A DNA stretch of 64,000 nt from Acidimicrobiia bacterium (GCA_016871175.1 VFZL01000005.1:62001-126000), one strand, 5' to 3'; numbered from the stretch's first letter, positions 55,538 through 64,000 are shown. Numbers and translations are program-made. The notes: generated by a model not told the origin, from the letters alone.

Positions 55538-56318
55538 GAGTGTCGAGCTCGATTCGCTCCCGAGTCTGCCTCGAGTCGACGGCGAACCGGTGTTCGCCGA
55601 ACCGTGGCAAGCGCAGGCCTTCGCGCTCGCCGTCCGCCTCTCTGCCGACGGGCACTTCACCTGGAAGGAATGGACGCTCGCCCTTGGCCGCGAGCTGCGT
55701 GAGGCTGCAGAGCGGGGTCAGCCAGACGATGGATCGAGCTACTACCATCGCTGGGTCGCGGCACTCGAGGGGCTGGTGACCTCGCGCGGCCTGGCAGGTG
55801 CCTCGGCGCTGGCGGCCCGCAAGGACGCGTGGGCCGAGGCGTATCGAAGCACGCCGCACGGCATGCCGGTAGAGCTGAAGCAGACGGATCTCCGTCCGCG
55901 TTTTCGGCAGACCGTGCAACGGGCCGATGGCGAGCCGGTCGAGATCATCCAGCGACGCGCGCATCTCTCGTATTGCTACTCCGGCTGCTGCTGCGGTGAT
56001 GTCGAGCGCGGCTACGCACTTGTGCCGGTCGAAGCCTTCAAGCAGGAGTGGCTCCGACGTCGTCTTCGTCGAGTTGTGCACCTGACGAAGGGGAGATGCC
56101 TGGGGCCCTGCGAGCTCGCCAACGTCGTCAGCCTGGTGTTCGACGGCCGGTCCGTGTGGTTCCACTCGGTAAACACGCCGGATCTCGTGCGTCAGATCTA
56201 CGACTACATCGACGCCATGGTCCTTGCTGACCGCTTCGAGTCACCCCCAGCGGCGCTTGCCCCGTACGCGTTCAACTTCTACGACTGGGACGCGCGACCT
56301 GGCCGCGAGCGAGGCTGA
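55530..56318 (+). CDS. Nitrile hydratase accessory protein fused to [2Fe-2S] thioredoxin-like ferredoxin
   Basis: The 262-residue protein has two parts. Residues 1-85 match the nitrile hydratase activator (p14K) family: RVDGEPVFAEPWQAQAFALA, TWKEWTLALGRELREA and SYYHRWVAALEGLV. This protein loads cobalt into the alpha subunit. Residues 115-245 form a thioredoxin-like ferredoxin with cysteines at 149, 153-155, 190 and 194 (SGCCCGDVERGY and KGRCLGPCELANVV). The second part is unusual in this setting and may deliver electrons or thiol chemistry during cobalt insertion and cysteine oxidation. GTG 55530 overlaps the end of nthB; TTG 55524 is an alternative. Confidence 0.82.
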   Translation: MFESVELDSLPSLPRVDGEPVFAEPWQAQAFALAVRLSADGHFTWKEWTLALGRELREAAERGQPDDGSSYYHRWVAALEGLVTSRGLAGASALAARKDAWAEAYRSTPHGMPVELKQTDLRPRFRQTVQRADGEPVEIIQRRAHLSYCYSGCCCGDVERGYALVPVEAFKQEWLRRRLRRVVHLTKGRCLGPCELANVVSLVFDGRSVWFHSVNTPDLVRQIYDYIDAMVLADRFESPPAALAPYAFNFYDWDARPGRERG

Positions 56319-56501
56319 TGCCACGCGTACAGGAGAGTCTCCGTTCGGATCAGAAGAGGATCGACCGCACGGAAGACGCCCCGACTCGAGATCGAGGACG
56401 TCTACGAAGGAGTGCAGGTCAACCTCGCGAGGCTTCTCGATGTCGCGCTCGTTCAGGCGCGCGACGAGCTCGCCGTCCGAGAGGCAACGACGGCAGCGTG
56501 A
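56318..56501 (+). pseudogene. Small gene with one frameshift, end of the nitrile hydratase operon
   Basis: An ATG overlaps the preceding stop (TGATG). The first 22 codons (MPRVQESLRSDQKRIDRTED) continue in another frame as LEIEDVYEGVQVNLARLLDV and REATTAA, ending at TGA 56499-56501. Dropping one C from the CCCC run near 56382 joins them into a 60-residue acidic, helical protein. No family is recognised. Either the base is an error or the gene is broken. Confidence 0.45.
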
Positions 56502-56543
56502 TCGCGCCGAATCCGAATCTGCACGACCGACCCTCTGGTGTTG

Positions 56544-58043
56544 TCAGCGCGAGTTCGGCCGGCCAGCGCCCGTCAGCAGCCGCTGGAACAGGCCACTCTC
56601 GAAGGCCTTCTTCCGCACGTGGTCGCCAATGGCCTTCTGCAACACGGGCAGGTCGCCGTCCTGTGCCGCGACCACACGGAGCGTCATGCTGCCCATTTCG
56701 TCCGTGGACTCTTCGCCCCACGTGACACGCTTTGGCGGAGACGAGGGATTGCGACGGTTGGCTGCCGAGTTGTCGTACGTGATCGTGACGTCGAGCCGTG
56801 TGCCCTTCGGCAGATCCACGAACTGCTCGAACAGGTAGTTCTCCTGCCAGCCGAAGTCCCAGTCGTCAATCGCCAATATCGTCTTGACCGACTGATCCGG
56901 CAGCGTGGCCGTCATGCGCATGGTCTTGGCGAGGTAGTGAGCATGCCCGCCGACTCCAAACGCGCGAACGTCGATCGGCAACGTGAACGAGTCGGAGATC
57001 GAGTAGCCCGCCTCGCCAGCGGGGATGTCGATGTTGGCCATCGCGCCGAAGAGGGGCGGGAGCTGAACGCCCGCGAATGACTTCGTCGGTGGCTGCTTGG
57101 CGAAGTACAGCCCGACGGTGGACGCTTCGGCTTCCTCCTTGCCCGATGCGTGGAAGTGTGTGGCGATAATCAGGTCGGATCCCTTGGGCACGAAGAAGGC
57201 CAGGTCGTCGGGGAGGCGCCGCGCTTGTGCCCCGGGGACCCACCCACCCAAGCCGCCGATGCCGGGAGCCTCGCGGCGCACACCAGTGCTCGTTCGGTTC
57301 GCGCTGTTGCCGGGCAGAAGTCCGGCGACGAGCCCTCGACCGCCACCGCCCGAGGCTACGCCACCCATCCCGCCATCGTAGCCAGGCAGCGAGTCTTTCG
57401 CGTCACGCTCGCGCGCGTTGCCGGTGTCGTCCACGAAGAAGAGCGCGTGGTGCACCACCTTGCGTGCGGAGGGCCGGAAGTCAATCGCCTTCACCCACAC
57501 GTCCTCGGCAAGATTCAGCGGCAGCACGAAGTTGCGATACACGTCCCGACCCGAGGCCGGCACCGGGAACGGCTCCGGCATGCGGACGATGAGGTCGGGT
57601 TCGCCCAGCGGCCAGTCCTTCGGGAACGCGGGGAGCGCCGGCTGCTTCGCCGGATCTCCCTGCGGCATTCCGGCCGCGACCCACCGCTGGATCACGTCGA
57701 TCTGCTCGTCCGTCAGCCGGCGACTATTGGCCAGCGGGTACTCTGCAATCGACGCTTTCCACGGAGGCATCTGGCGCGTGCGGGTGACCGTCGCAATCTG
57801 CCGTCCCCATGGGCGCGCCTCCGCATAGCTCGTGAGCGAGAACGGCGCGGACTCGCCCGGCCTATGGCAAGCCGTGCAATGGCTGAAGAGGATGGGCGCG
57901 ACGTGTTCAGAGAACGTCGCGCGCGCCGAAGAGCCCGTCTGGCCCTTGGACTCCCCTGATTGCTGAGCCGCCGCCAGCGCGGATGCTCCAATGCTCAAGC
58001 CGACCACAAGTACCGCGGTACTTACGCGTGACGTCGCTCTCAT
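56544..58043 (-). CDS. Cytochrome c / copper monooxygenase-like secreted protein
   Basis: The 499-residue protein has a signal peptide (SRVSTAVLVVGLSIGASALAA) and one haem motif (CTACH in HVAPILFSHCTACHRPGESA). The copper-monooxygenase-like part has RKVVHHALFFVDD (His pair), LIIATHFHASGKEE (HxH) and GVGGHAHYLAKTM (HxH). It is a paralogue of 46263-47597 but has a longer glycine-rich loop (about residues 225-275). The predicted role is haem-linked, copper-dependent oxidation outside the cytoplasm. The substrate is unknown. It is divergent from the small secreted protein at 58187. Confidence 0.75.
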   Translation of the reverse strand: MRATSRVSTAVLVVGLSIGASALAAAQQSGESKGQTGSSARATFSEHVAPILFSHCTACHRPGESAPFSLTSYAEARPWGRQIATVTRTRQMPPWKASIAEYPLANSRRLTDEQIDVIQRWVAAGMPQGDPAKQPALPAFPKDWPLGEPDLIVRMPEPFPVPASGRDVYRNFVLPLNLAEDVWVKAIDFRPSARKVVHHALFFVDDTGNARERDAKDSLPGYDGGMGGVASGGGGRGLVAGLLPGNSANRTSTGVRREAPGIGGLGGWVPGAQARRLPDDLAFFVPKGSDLIIATHFHASGKEEAEASTVGLYFAKQPPTKSFAGVQLPPLFGAMANIDIPAGEAGYSISDSFTLPIDVRAFGVGGHAHYLAKTMRMTATLPDQSVKTILAIDDWDFGWQENYLFEQFVDLPKGTRLDVTITYDNSAANRRNPSSPPKRVTWGEESTDEMGSMTLRVVAAQDGDLPVLQKAIGDHVRKKAFESGLFQRLLTGAGRPNSR

Positions 58044-58186
58044 GAAAACTCCCCGCCGGGCGCGCCCATGTTGCCGCCGACGACATGGCCCAGCTTCCTC
58101 ATTGTATCGCTGCGCGGACGGCTTTCGCGGGATTCGGCACGGCGTTTTCTCTAGACAGACGAGCGCGACTCCGCTACGGTTCCCTC

Positions 58187-58651
58187 GTGAAGAATGCCGT
58201 CAAAGTCTTGGCGCTGGTGGGTCTGACGCTGGTGCAGGGGCGCGCACTGTCCGGTCAGACGGCAGGGGAGCGCCTAGTCGTGTTCGGCGATCTGGTCTAC
58301 TTCTATCCGCCCGGCCACGCGCAGAACTGCCTGATGACCAATCGGTTCAAGCCGGGCGAGCCGGTCGGTTTCCGCATGACGGCCATCAATCCGACCACCG
58401 GCACGCGCGATCGGTTGACGCAGCTCACCGTCCACGTCCAGTACGCCGGCAAGACGATCGACGTGCCGATGCGCGATCGTCAGACCGAGAAGCAGCCCGA
58501 GCGTGATTTCTGGGTCGCCAAGTGGGTCGTCCCCACCGACGCACAAACCGGTGTGGTTCGCTTCACCGTCACGGCGAAAGACTCACAAGGTCGCGTCGGC
58601 GAGTTCAAGCCGTTCGAGGTCCAGAACTCGCTCCTGACGATCGTGCGGTGA
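58187..58651 (+). CDS. Secreted protein of unknown function
   Basis: A GTG start at 58187 gives 154 residues with a leader (KNAVKVLALVGLTLVQGRALSG). The mature part (RLVVFGDLVYFYPPGHAQNC, FKPGEPVGFRMTAINP, TGVVRFTVTAKDSQGRVGEF) looks like one Ig-type beta-sandwich. An upstream ATG at 58085 is in frame but gives no signal peptide at the N terminus. It is divergent from a haem/copper protein, paralleling the 46263/47605 pair. Confidence 0.7.
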   Translation: MKNAVKVLALVGLTLVQGRALSGQTAGERLVVFGDLVYFYPPGHAQNCLMTNRFKPGEPVGFRMTAINPTTGTRDRLTQLTVHVQYAGKTIDVPMRDRQTEKQPERDFWVAKWVVPTDAQTGVVRFTVTAKDSQGRVGEFKPFEVQNSLLTIVR

Positions 58652-58666
58652 CTGGCGCGAGTCCTG

Positions 58667-58840
58667 GAAATCCAGCTGCGCCCAAAACTGGAACCGCCTC
58701 GCCTCGACGAGTGAGATCGGGTTGAACCACTGCGCGCCCCAGGTCTCGTTGCGCGTGTAGATGGTGGCATTGTTCACGAAGTTGAAGATCTCCACGAACG
58801 CACGAATCCGGCGGTTCCCTTCCAAGCGGAAATAGCGGGA
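58667..58840 (-). pseudogene. C-terminal remnant of an Oar-like TonB receptor
   Basis: About 58 residues read RYFRLEGNRRIRAFVEIFNF, NNATIYTRNETWGAQWFNP and RRFQFWAQLDF, the typical last strands of acidobacterial carboxypeptidase-regulatory TonB receptors, which normally end at QLDF. Here the frame runs on past QLDF and the rest of the receptor is missing upstream. It is a degraded remnant, convergent with and just beyond the 58187-58651 gene. Confidence 0.6.
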
Positions 58841-58862
58841 GCGATGCCGACATCGCCATCAT

Positions 58863-58964
58863 TCGAAAAAAGCTCTAGGTGCTATCACTTTTAGATTATT
58901 TTCCGTCCCATGGCGTCGGCGTACACTCCATCTTCGGTGGGCGTCGTGACGCCCGGAGGAGCGA
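58863..58964 (+). promoter_or_regulatory. AT-rich stretch upstream of the SulP gene
   Basis: The bases around 58861-58908 are markedly AT-rich against the surrounding GC-rich sequence (for example CTATCACTTTTAGATTATTT). GGAGGA at 58955-58960 precedes the ATG at 58965. This is the likely promoter and ribosome-binding region of the SulP gene. No confident -35/-10 pair is called. Confidence 0.4.
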
Positions 58965-60595
58965 ATGTCGATGCAGCATCCGGAGTCGTTCAAGGACAAT
59001 CTGAAGGCGGATGTGCCTGCGGGCCTGGTCGTCTTTTTGGTCGCGGTGCCACTCTGTCTTGGGATCGCGCTCGCATCGGGAGCGCCGCTCTTCTATGGGC
59101 TCATCGCGGGTATCGTTGGCGGCATCGTCGTCGGAGCCGTCAGCAGATCGCCACTCGGCGTCAGTGGACCGGCGGCCGGCCTCGCCGTCATCGTCCTCTC
59201 TGCGATTACCACGCTTGGATCGTTCCAGGCCTTCCTCGTGTCCGTCGTGCTCGCGGGGGTCATGCGGGGGTCATCCAGATCGCCCTTGGCTTTGCTCGCG
59301 CCGGCATCATCGGCTATTACTTTTCCTCGTCGGTCATCAAGGGCATGCTGACTGGCATCGGCCTCACCATCATCCTCAAGCAGCTCCCGCATGCAGTGGG
59401 CTACGACGCGGACCCCGAAGGCAGCTTGTCGTTCGCGGAACCCGGTGGTGACAACACCTTCTCGGCGATTGCACACATGCTCTCCTTCGTGCAGCCCGGC
59501 GCGCTGGTGGTCGCCATCGTCGCGTTGGGACTCCTCATCCTGTGGGAGCGGCCCTTGATCAAGCGGCTCAAGGTCAGCCTTTGGATCCAGGGCCCGCTGG
59601 TCGCCGTCGTGACCGGCGTGATTCTGAACGAGATTTTCACCGTTGTAGCGCCCGGCCTCACCGTCTCGGCGTCCCATCTCGTGCAGATCCCCATCGCCAA
59701 CGGCGAGAAGGGGCTGCTGTCCCTCCTGACGCTGCCGGACTTCTCGCAGTTGACCAACCCTGCTGTGTACAGCACCGCCGTGACGCTTGCGGTGGTGGCC
59801 AGTCTCGAGACGCTGCTGTGTGTCGAGGCGACCGACAAGATGGATCCCTACAAGCGCCTGACGCCAACCGACCGCGAGCTCAAAGCGCAAGGGCTTGGCA
59901 ATGTGCTGTCAGGCCTTCTCGGCGGACTGCCGGTCACGCAGGTCATCGTCCGCAGCTCCGCCAACATCCAGTCTGGAGCGAAGTCGAAGACCTCGGCGAT
60001 CGTCCACGGCGTGCTCCTACTGGTGGCCGTACTCGCCGTTCCGGCGCTGCTCAACCGAATTCCGCTCTCGGTGTTGGCGGCGATTCTCCTCGTCGTCGGG
60101 TACAAGCTGGCCAAGCCGGCGCTCTTCGCACAGATGTATCGCTTGGGGCACTCGCAGTTCGTGCCCTTTGTCGTCACGGTGCTTGGCATTCTGGTGACCG
60201 ATCTGCTCGTTGGCATTGGCTTGGGGTTGAGCGTGGCGGTCTTCTCGATTCTCCTGACGAACTTCCGGTATCCGTACTTCGTCGACGAGGACCCGAGCGA
60301 GGCGGTTCGCTTCACCCTCTCTGAGGACGTCTCGTTCCTGAATAAGGCCGCGATCATGCAGGAGCTTGGCGCGATTCCGTCGGGCACCAAGGTCCTCATC
60401 GATGCCAGCCGTTCGGTGAACGTCGATTACGACATTTACGAGATCATCCGGGGCTTCGAACAGCGCGCGAAGCTCATGGATATCGATCTGACGATTACCG
60501 GCCTCGATGCGTTGCAACGCGACCACGAGGCGATGCGGCGCATTCCCCGAGTGTTCCATCGGCCACAGGCCGAAGCCGCGCAGCGCGCCGTGTAA
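58965..60595 (+). pseudogene. SulP-family anion transporter, interrupted by an 11-bp tandem duplication
   Basis: The N-terminal frame ([40 protein letters not shown]) shifts near 59265 into the frame carrying [20 protein letters not shown] and the rest of the transporter, ending in a STAS domain (VSFLNKAAIMQELGAIPSGT...VLIDASRSVNVDYD). The bases GCGGGGGTCAT occur twice in tandem (59253-59263, 59264-59274). Removing one copy restores [11 protein letters not shown] and a 539-residue protein. SulP proteins carry sulfate, bicarbonate or other anions; the substrate here is not determinable. As given, the protein is truncated. Confidence 0.8.
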
Positions 60596-60799
60596 GTCGA
60601 GCGCGTTCGCATCCTGCACCCTAGCGACACGCACTATGCCGGTCCCGGCGTGGAGCACTGGCACGGCGCTGCGCCCGATCAGTCCGGACACTTCTTTCAG
60701 ACGTCGATTGGCGAGACGACCACGCTGTGGATGGAAGAAGTCGGCCGAGAGGACTACAGGGATACGACGTCGGCCTCGCGTCCCGAGCGGAGTTCCTGA
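60596..60799 (+). pseudogene. Truncated cupin-domain remnant
   Basis: Immediately after the SulP stop an open frame without a start codon reads PGVEHWHGAAPDQSGHFFQ and TTLWMEEVGREDY. This matches the C-terminal half of small cupin proteins, including the metal-binding HWH. The first half of the domain is absent. It is probably a deletion remnant. Beyond it, to the next gene at 60892, nothing is recognised except a short repeat. Confidence 0.55.
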
Positions 60800-60862
60800 A
60801 ATCGGGCGTGCGCAAGAAGTCAGAGGCGGCCTGTTAGTCCCGGCCGCCTGGGCTCGGAGCGG

Positions 60863-60893
60863 CCTGCGACTTGCGACGTGTGACCTGCGACTT
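60863..60893. repeat. Short direct repeat
   Basis: CCTGCGACTT occurs at 60863-60872 and 60884-60893, 21 bp apart, with related GCGACTTGCGAC between. It sits at the 3' end of the kinase-like gene. Its role is unknown. Confidence 0.4.
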
Positions 60894-61320
60894 ACAACCC
60901 TAGCTCGCGCCGGACCGTCGGTACGAGGATCTGGACGTCTTGACTGGCGTCCAATGTCACGGCTGTCTCCCCAGGGTCTTCGAGCTCGAGGAGCTGGCGG
61001 TGGAGGGCTGCCCGCGCGTCGTTCGCCTTCCCTCGTTGCTCCAGCCGCTTCTCGAGCAGTTGGCGTGGTGCCTTGAGATTCACGAATCGCACCGGGCGAA
61101 GGTCGGCGCGCAGCGCGTCGCGCTCGTCGGCCTTCAAGGCGGGATACGCGATGACGACATGCTCGCGGCGGTCCATCGCGCGCCTCATCACCGCACGCAG
61201 GTCGCCGAGACTCGCTCGACCCGCATCGCTGTCGACGAACAGCCAGCCCAGGTCAGTCGCTAGCGCCTTCCCCAGAGTTGACTTGCCTGCGCCCGGTGCG
61301 CCCATCACGATGATCACCAT
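60892..61320 (-). CDS. Small P-loop kinase, gluconokinase/shikimate-kinase-like
   Basis: The 142-residue protein starts with a Walker A motif, VIIVMGAPGAGKSTLGKALA, then LGWLFVDSDAGRASLGD and REHVVIAYPALKADERDALR. The latter matches the gluconate-kinase-type segment for substrate and adenine handling. VRFVNLKAPRQLLEKRLEQR continues that pattern. It probably phosphorylates a small sugar acid or similar metabolite, but the protein is shorter than typical gluconokinases (about 170). It is divergent from the sigma factor, with only 11 bp between the start codons. Confidence 0.75.
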   Translation of the reverse strand: MVIIVMGAPGAGKSTLGKALATDLGWLFVDSDAGRASLGDLRAVMRRAMDRREHVVIAYPALKADERDALRADLRPVRFVNLKAPRQLLEKRLEQRGKANDARAALHRQLLELEDPGETAVTLDASQDVQILVPTVRRELGL

Positions 61321-61331
61321 CGACTACAATT

Positions 61332-61877
61332 GTGACGCAGGCCGTGACCACCGCTCCGTCCAATCCGGGGGACGCGCATCACCTGGCGCCGATCGTCTAC
61401 GACGAGCTGCGGCGGCTCGCGCGCACCTACATGCGACGCGAACGACCCGGGCAGACGCTCGAGGCGACGGCCCTCGTGCACGAGGCGTTTCTTCGGCTGG
61501 CGGACGCCGGCACGCCGTGGACGGATCGGCGGCACTTCCTCGGCATCGCCGCCCGCTCGATGCGGCAAATACTCGTGGAACGCGCGCGTGCGCGCGGCGC
61601 GCAGAAGCGGTGGGCGGGCCTCGATCCGGTTTCGATGACGGCGGCTCTCGAGCGCGCTTCGGCGGGAGATGCCGCGCTTCCGGCCATTGATGAGGCGTTG
61701 ACCCGACTCGAGCAGGTCGATCCCGAGCAGGCCCGGATCGTGGAACTGCGCTATTTCATCGGTTTGAGCGTTGAAGAAAGCGCCGAGGCGCTCAACATCT
61801 CGCCCGCTACGCTCAAGCGTCGGTGGGCGCTCGCGCGGGCCTGGTTGTTTCGCGAGCTGTCCGGAGACCCCGCGTGA
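61332..61877 (+). CDS. ECF-type RNA polymerase sigma factor
   Basis: The 181-residue protein has region 2 (PIVYDELRRLARTYMRRERP, LEATALVHEAFLRLAD, RRHFLGIAARSMRQILVERA) and region 4 (QARIVELRYFIGLSVEESAE, NISPATLKRRWALARAWLF). It belongs to the ECF subgroup common in Acidobacteriota and Planctomycetota that is usually paired with a Ser/Thr kinase. GTG 61332 is used. Its stop overlaps the kinase start (GTGA), so signal and output are co-translated. Confidence 0.92.
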   Translation: MTQAVTTAPSNPGDAHHLAPIVYDELRRLARTYMRRERPGQTLEATALVHEAFLRLADAGTPWTDRRHFLGIAARSMRQILVERARARGAQKRWAGLDPVSMTAALERASAGDAALPAIDEALTRLEQVDPEQARIVELRYFIGLSVEESAEALNISPATLKRRWALARAWLFRELSGDPA

Positions 61878-63377
61878 CACCCGAGCAGTGGCGTCGTGCG
61901 CGGGAGCTGTTCGAGGCCGCCATCGATGATCCTCCGACTGATCTGCCGCGCTGTCTAGCCGATCGGTGCGACGACCACGTGGTGCGTCGCGAGGTCGCCT
62001 CCCTCATGAGGAACCACGCCCGAGCGGGGGAGTTCCTCACGCATCCGGTTGGCGACTTGGCCGAGCTCTTGGAGGAAACGCCGCCATTCGCGCCTGGACA
62101 AACAGTCGGTCCTTATCGCATCGACGCCGAGGTTGGCCGTGGCGGCATGGGACGCGTGTATCGCGCCAAGGACACGCGCCTCAACCGGACGGTGGCGATC
62201 AAGGCGCTGCCCGCCGAGCTGGCACCCGATCCGTCGCAGCGTGAGCGTCTGCGCCGCGAGGCGCGGGCGGCCGCGGCGCTGTCCCATCCCGGGATTTGCA
62301 CGGTCTACGCGCTTGACGAGGTCGACGGCGCGCTTTATATCGTCACTGGGTATATCGAGGGTCGGACGCTACACGACGAGATCGTGAACGGCGATCGTCC
62401 TAGCTACGCGCGGCTCATCGATACGGCCCGTCAGCTCGCGTCCGCCCTCGCCAGCGCGCACGCCGCCGGCATCACGCATCGTGACTTGAAGCCAGAGAAC
62501 GTCATGCGGACAGTCGACGGGCGGATCAAGATCCTGGACTTCGGCCTGGCCCGACAGCCCCGGGCGGCGCTGGCGGCGGCTGGCGCCGCGTCGATAGTGA
62601 CTCACGCCGGTGCGGTCGTTGGGACGCCCGCCTATATGGCGCCGGAGCAACTGAACGGTCAGCCGGCAGACCTACGGACCGACGTGTTCGCGTTCGGTGT
62701 GCTCATGTACGAGTACGCGACGGGGCGTCATCCCTTCGACGCCCCCACTGCGATCGCGCGAGCCGGCCGCGTCCTCACGGCGGAGCCCGAGCCGCTGGCG
62801 CGCTATCGAGCCGATCTGTCAGCGGCACTCGTCTCGGTCATCGATCGTTGTCTCGCGAAGGCGCCAGATGAACGCTTCGCGTCGGCCATCGACTTGCTGG
62901 GCGCGCTGCCGGAGGCGGAGACCGTCGGCCGTCGCGCGGTGCCGCTCGTCGGTCCATCCGGCACCACAGCCATCGCCGACACGTCGTGGTGGCGCATGCA
63001 CCAAAATCGTGATCGGGCTCTACCCCCTGGCCGTCATCGTGGCCTGGTTCGTGAAGGAAGAGCTGCGAGGTCCAACGTCGGCCGTCTTCATTGCGTTGAG
63101 CGTGCTCGGCACGGTCTTGAGCATGCTCAGAGGACATCTGGTGTTCACCGCGGCGACGCACGCCGTCGGGCTGACGGCGCAGCGCCGCTGCGTGATGCCG
63201 ATCACCCTGGTCGGAGATCTGATCATGGCGGCGATGCTCGCAGGGGACGGCCTGGGTTGGATCATGGGTGCCTCACGTGAGGTCGCGGGCGTGTTGACGA
63301 TTGCGCTCGCCGTGGGTCTCGTCGTCGCACGCCTCGTGCTGGAGCCGACGACCACCAAAGCGGCGTTCGGAGATTGA
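61874..63377 (+). pseudogene. Ser/Thr protein kinase with C-terminal membrane region, one frameshift
   Basis: The N-terminal cytoplasmic kinase domain is complete: GRGGMGRVYRAKD with VAIK (Lys110), HRDLKPEN (Asp204), DFGLA (Asp222), GTPAYMAPEQ and DVFAFGVLMYEYATGRHPFD. A short helical segment of 75 residues precedes it. The frame shifts near 63003 (ATGCACCAAAATCG). The other frame continues as KIVIGLYPLAVIVAWFVKEE and further hydrophobic helices to the stop at 63377. One surplus base there, if removed, gives a 500-residue membrane-anchored kinase. It is coupled to the sigma factor gene, which it probably controls. Confidence 0.8.
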
Positions 63378-63381
63378 TGCG

Positions 63382-64000
63382 ATGAAGGCGGTCGAGATTA
63401 CGAAGCCGGGCGGGCCCGACGTCCTGAAGCTCACGGACCGACCGCTGCCGTCGTTGGCGTCGGCCGAGATCCTGATTAAGGTCGAGGCGGCGGGCGTGAA
63501 CCGGCCCGATGTGATGCAGCGGATGGGCCACTATCCGCCGCCGCCGGGCGCGTCGGACATCCCGGGACTCGAGGTGGCGGGCACGGTCGAGCAGACCGCG
63601 CCCGACGTCACGATGTGGCGCGTGGGCGATCGCGTGTGTGCGCTCGTGTCAGGCGGTGGCTACGCCGAATATTGCGCGGCGCCGGCTGGGCAGTGTCTCC
63701 CGATTCCGAACGGCCTCACCGCCGTCGAGGCGGCAGCGCTGCCCGAGACCGTCTTCACCGTGTGGACGAATGTCTTCGAACGGGGTCGCCTCGCTGCCGG
63801 CGAGTCATTGCTCGTCCACGGCGGCTCGAGCGGCATCGGGACGACGGCGATTCAGTTGGCGAGGGCTCGCGGCGCTCGCGTGTTCGCCACGGCGGGATCG
63901 GCAGAGAAGTGTGACGCTTGTGTCCGACTGGGGGCGCAGCGAGCCTTCAACTATCGTGACCAAGATTTCGTCGCGGGCGTCAAGGACGCCACTGGCGGTC
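63382..64000 (+). CDS. NAD(P)H-quinone oxidoreductase, PIG3/zeta-crystallin type (3' partial)
   Basis: The gene begins at ATG 63382 and runs off the window. The protein opens [20 protein letters not shown], continues [20 protein letters not shown] and [16 protein letters not shown], and has the nucleotide-binding [20 protein letters not shown] followed by [20 protein letters not shown]. This is the medium-chain reductase family of single-enzyme quinone reductases. It uses NADPH and is cytosolic. It starts 5 bp after the kinase stop. Confidence 0.9.
   Translation, partial: MKAVEITKPGGPDVLKLTDRPLPSLASAEILIKVEAAGVNRPDVMQRMGHYPPPPGASDIPGLEVAGTVEQTAPDVTMWRVGDRVCALVSGGGYAEYCAAPAGQCLPIPNGLTAVEAAALPETVFTVWTNVFERGRLAAGESLLVHGGSSGIGTTAIQLARARGARVFATAGSAEKCDACVRLGAQRAFNYRDQDFVAGVKDATGG

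Noticed and set aside
1-64000. CRISPR arrays, tRNA or rRNA genes, transposases
   Set aside because: No regular spacer-repeat arrays, tRNA T-loop patterns, rRNA-like blocks or transposase motifs were seen.

Overview
The window is high-GC DNA with dense coding and long open antisense frames. It looks like a member of the Acidobacteriota, probably a soil Vicinamibacteria-type genome. This is an inference from gene content: many secreted quinoprotein beta-propellers, cytochrome c/copper-monooxygenase proteins, carboxypeptidase-regulatory-type TonB receptors, and an ECF sigma factor paired with a Ser/Thr kinase. No rRNA, tRNA, CRISPR array, phage gene or transposase was recognised.

Layout. 1-6.1 kb: a partial cytochrome/streptogramin-lyase-like protein, two quinoprotein-type propellers and a lipase maturation factor-like membrane protein. 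6.3-11.7 kb: a formate dehydrogenase operon on the minus strand (fdnG, fdnH, fdnI, fdhE) whose catalytic subunit has an in-frame UGA read as selenocysteine. 11.8-19.6 kb: a BamB-like propeller, a lipoprotein-type Pcm, an AbgB-like amidohydrolase, an ankyrin protein and an M13 metalloprotease. 19.6-25.1 kb: an unusual pair, a tandem uracil-DNA-glycosylase-like protein followed by a deaminase-like amidohydrolase fused to an S41 protease; both are frameshifted as given. 25.3-34.3 kb: an ankyrin-quinoprotein fusion, a quinoprotein alcohol dehydrogenase with its dihaem cytochrome, an epoxide-hydrolase-like protein and several small secreted proteins. 34.4-46 kb: a TPR-CHAT protease-like protein with two unknown genes upstream, a secreted FAH-family protein, a GNAT acetyltransferase, a TonB receptor, and a truncated dynamin-like GTPase abutting a thioesterase fragment. 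46.2-56.5 kb: a haem/copper monooxygenase-like protein, a secreted protein and a quinoprotein dehydrogenase, then a compact operon joining a molybdenum hydroxylase (form II cox type) to a cobalt-type nitrile hydratase whose alpha subunit carries a Tat-like signal. 56.5-64 kb: a second haem/copper monooxygenase-like protein, remnants of a TonB receptor and a cupin protein, a SulP transporter broken by an 11-bp tandem duplication, a sigma factor/kinase pair and a partial quinone oxidoreductase.

Together the genes suggest a respiratory, periplasm-centred oxidation lifestyle: formate, alcohols and possibly nitriles or heteroaromatics feed electrons to the membrane through quinoproteins, cytochromes c and iron-sulfur subunits. 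Eight loci show frameshifts or apparent chimeric junctions while most long genes are intact. Either the assembly has local indel errors or several genes are decaying, so the frameshift-based findings need read-level confirmation.
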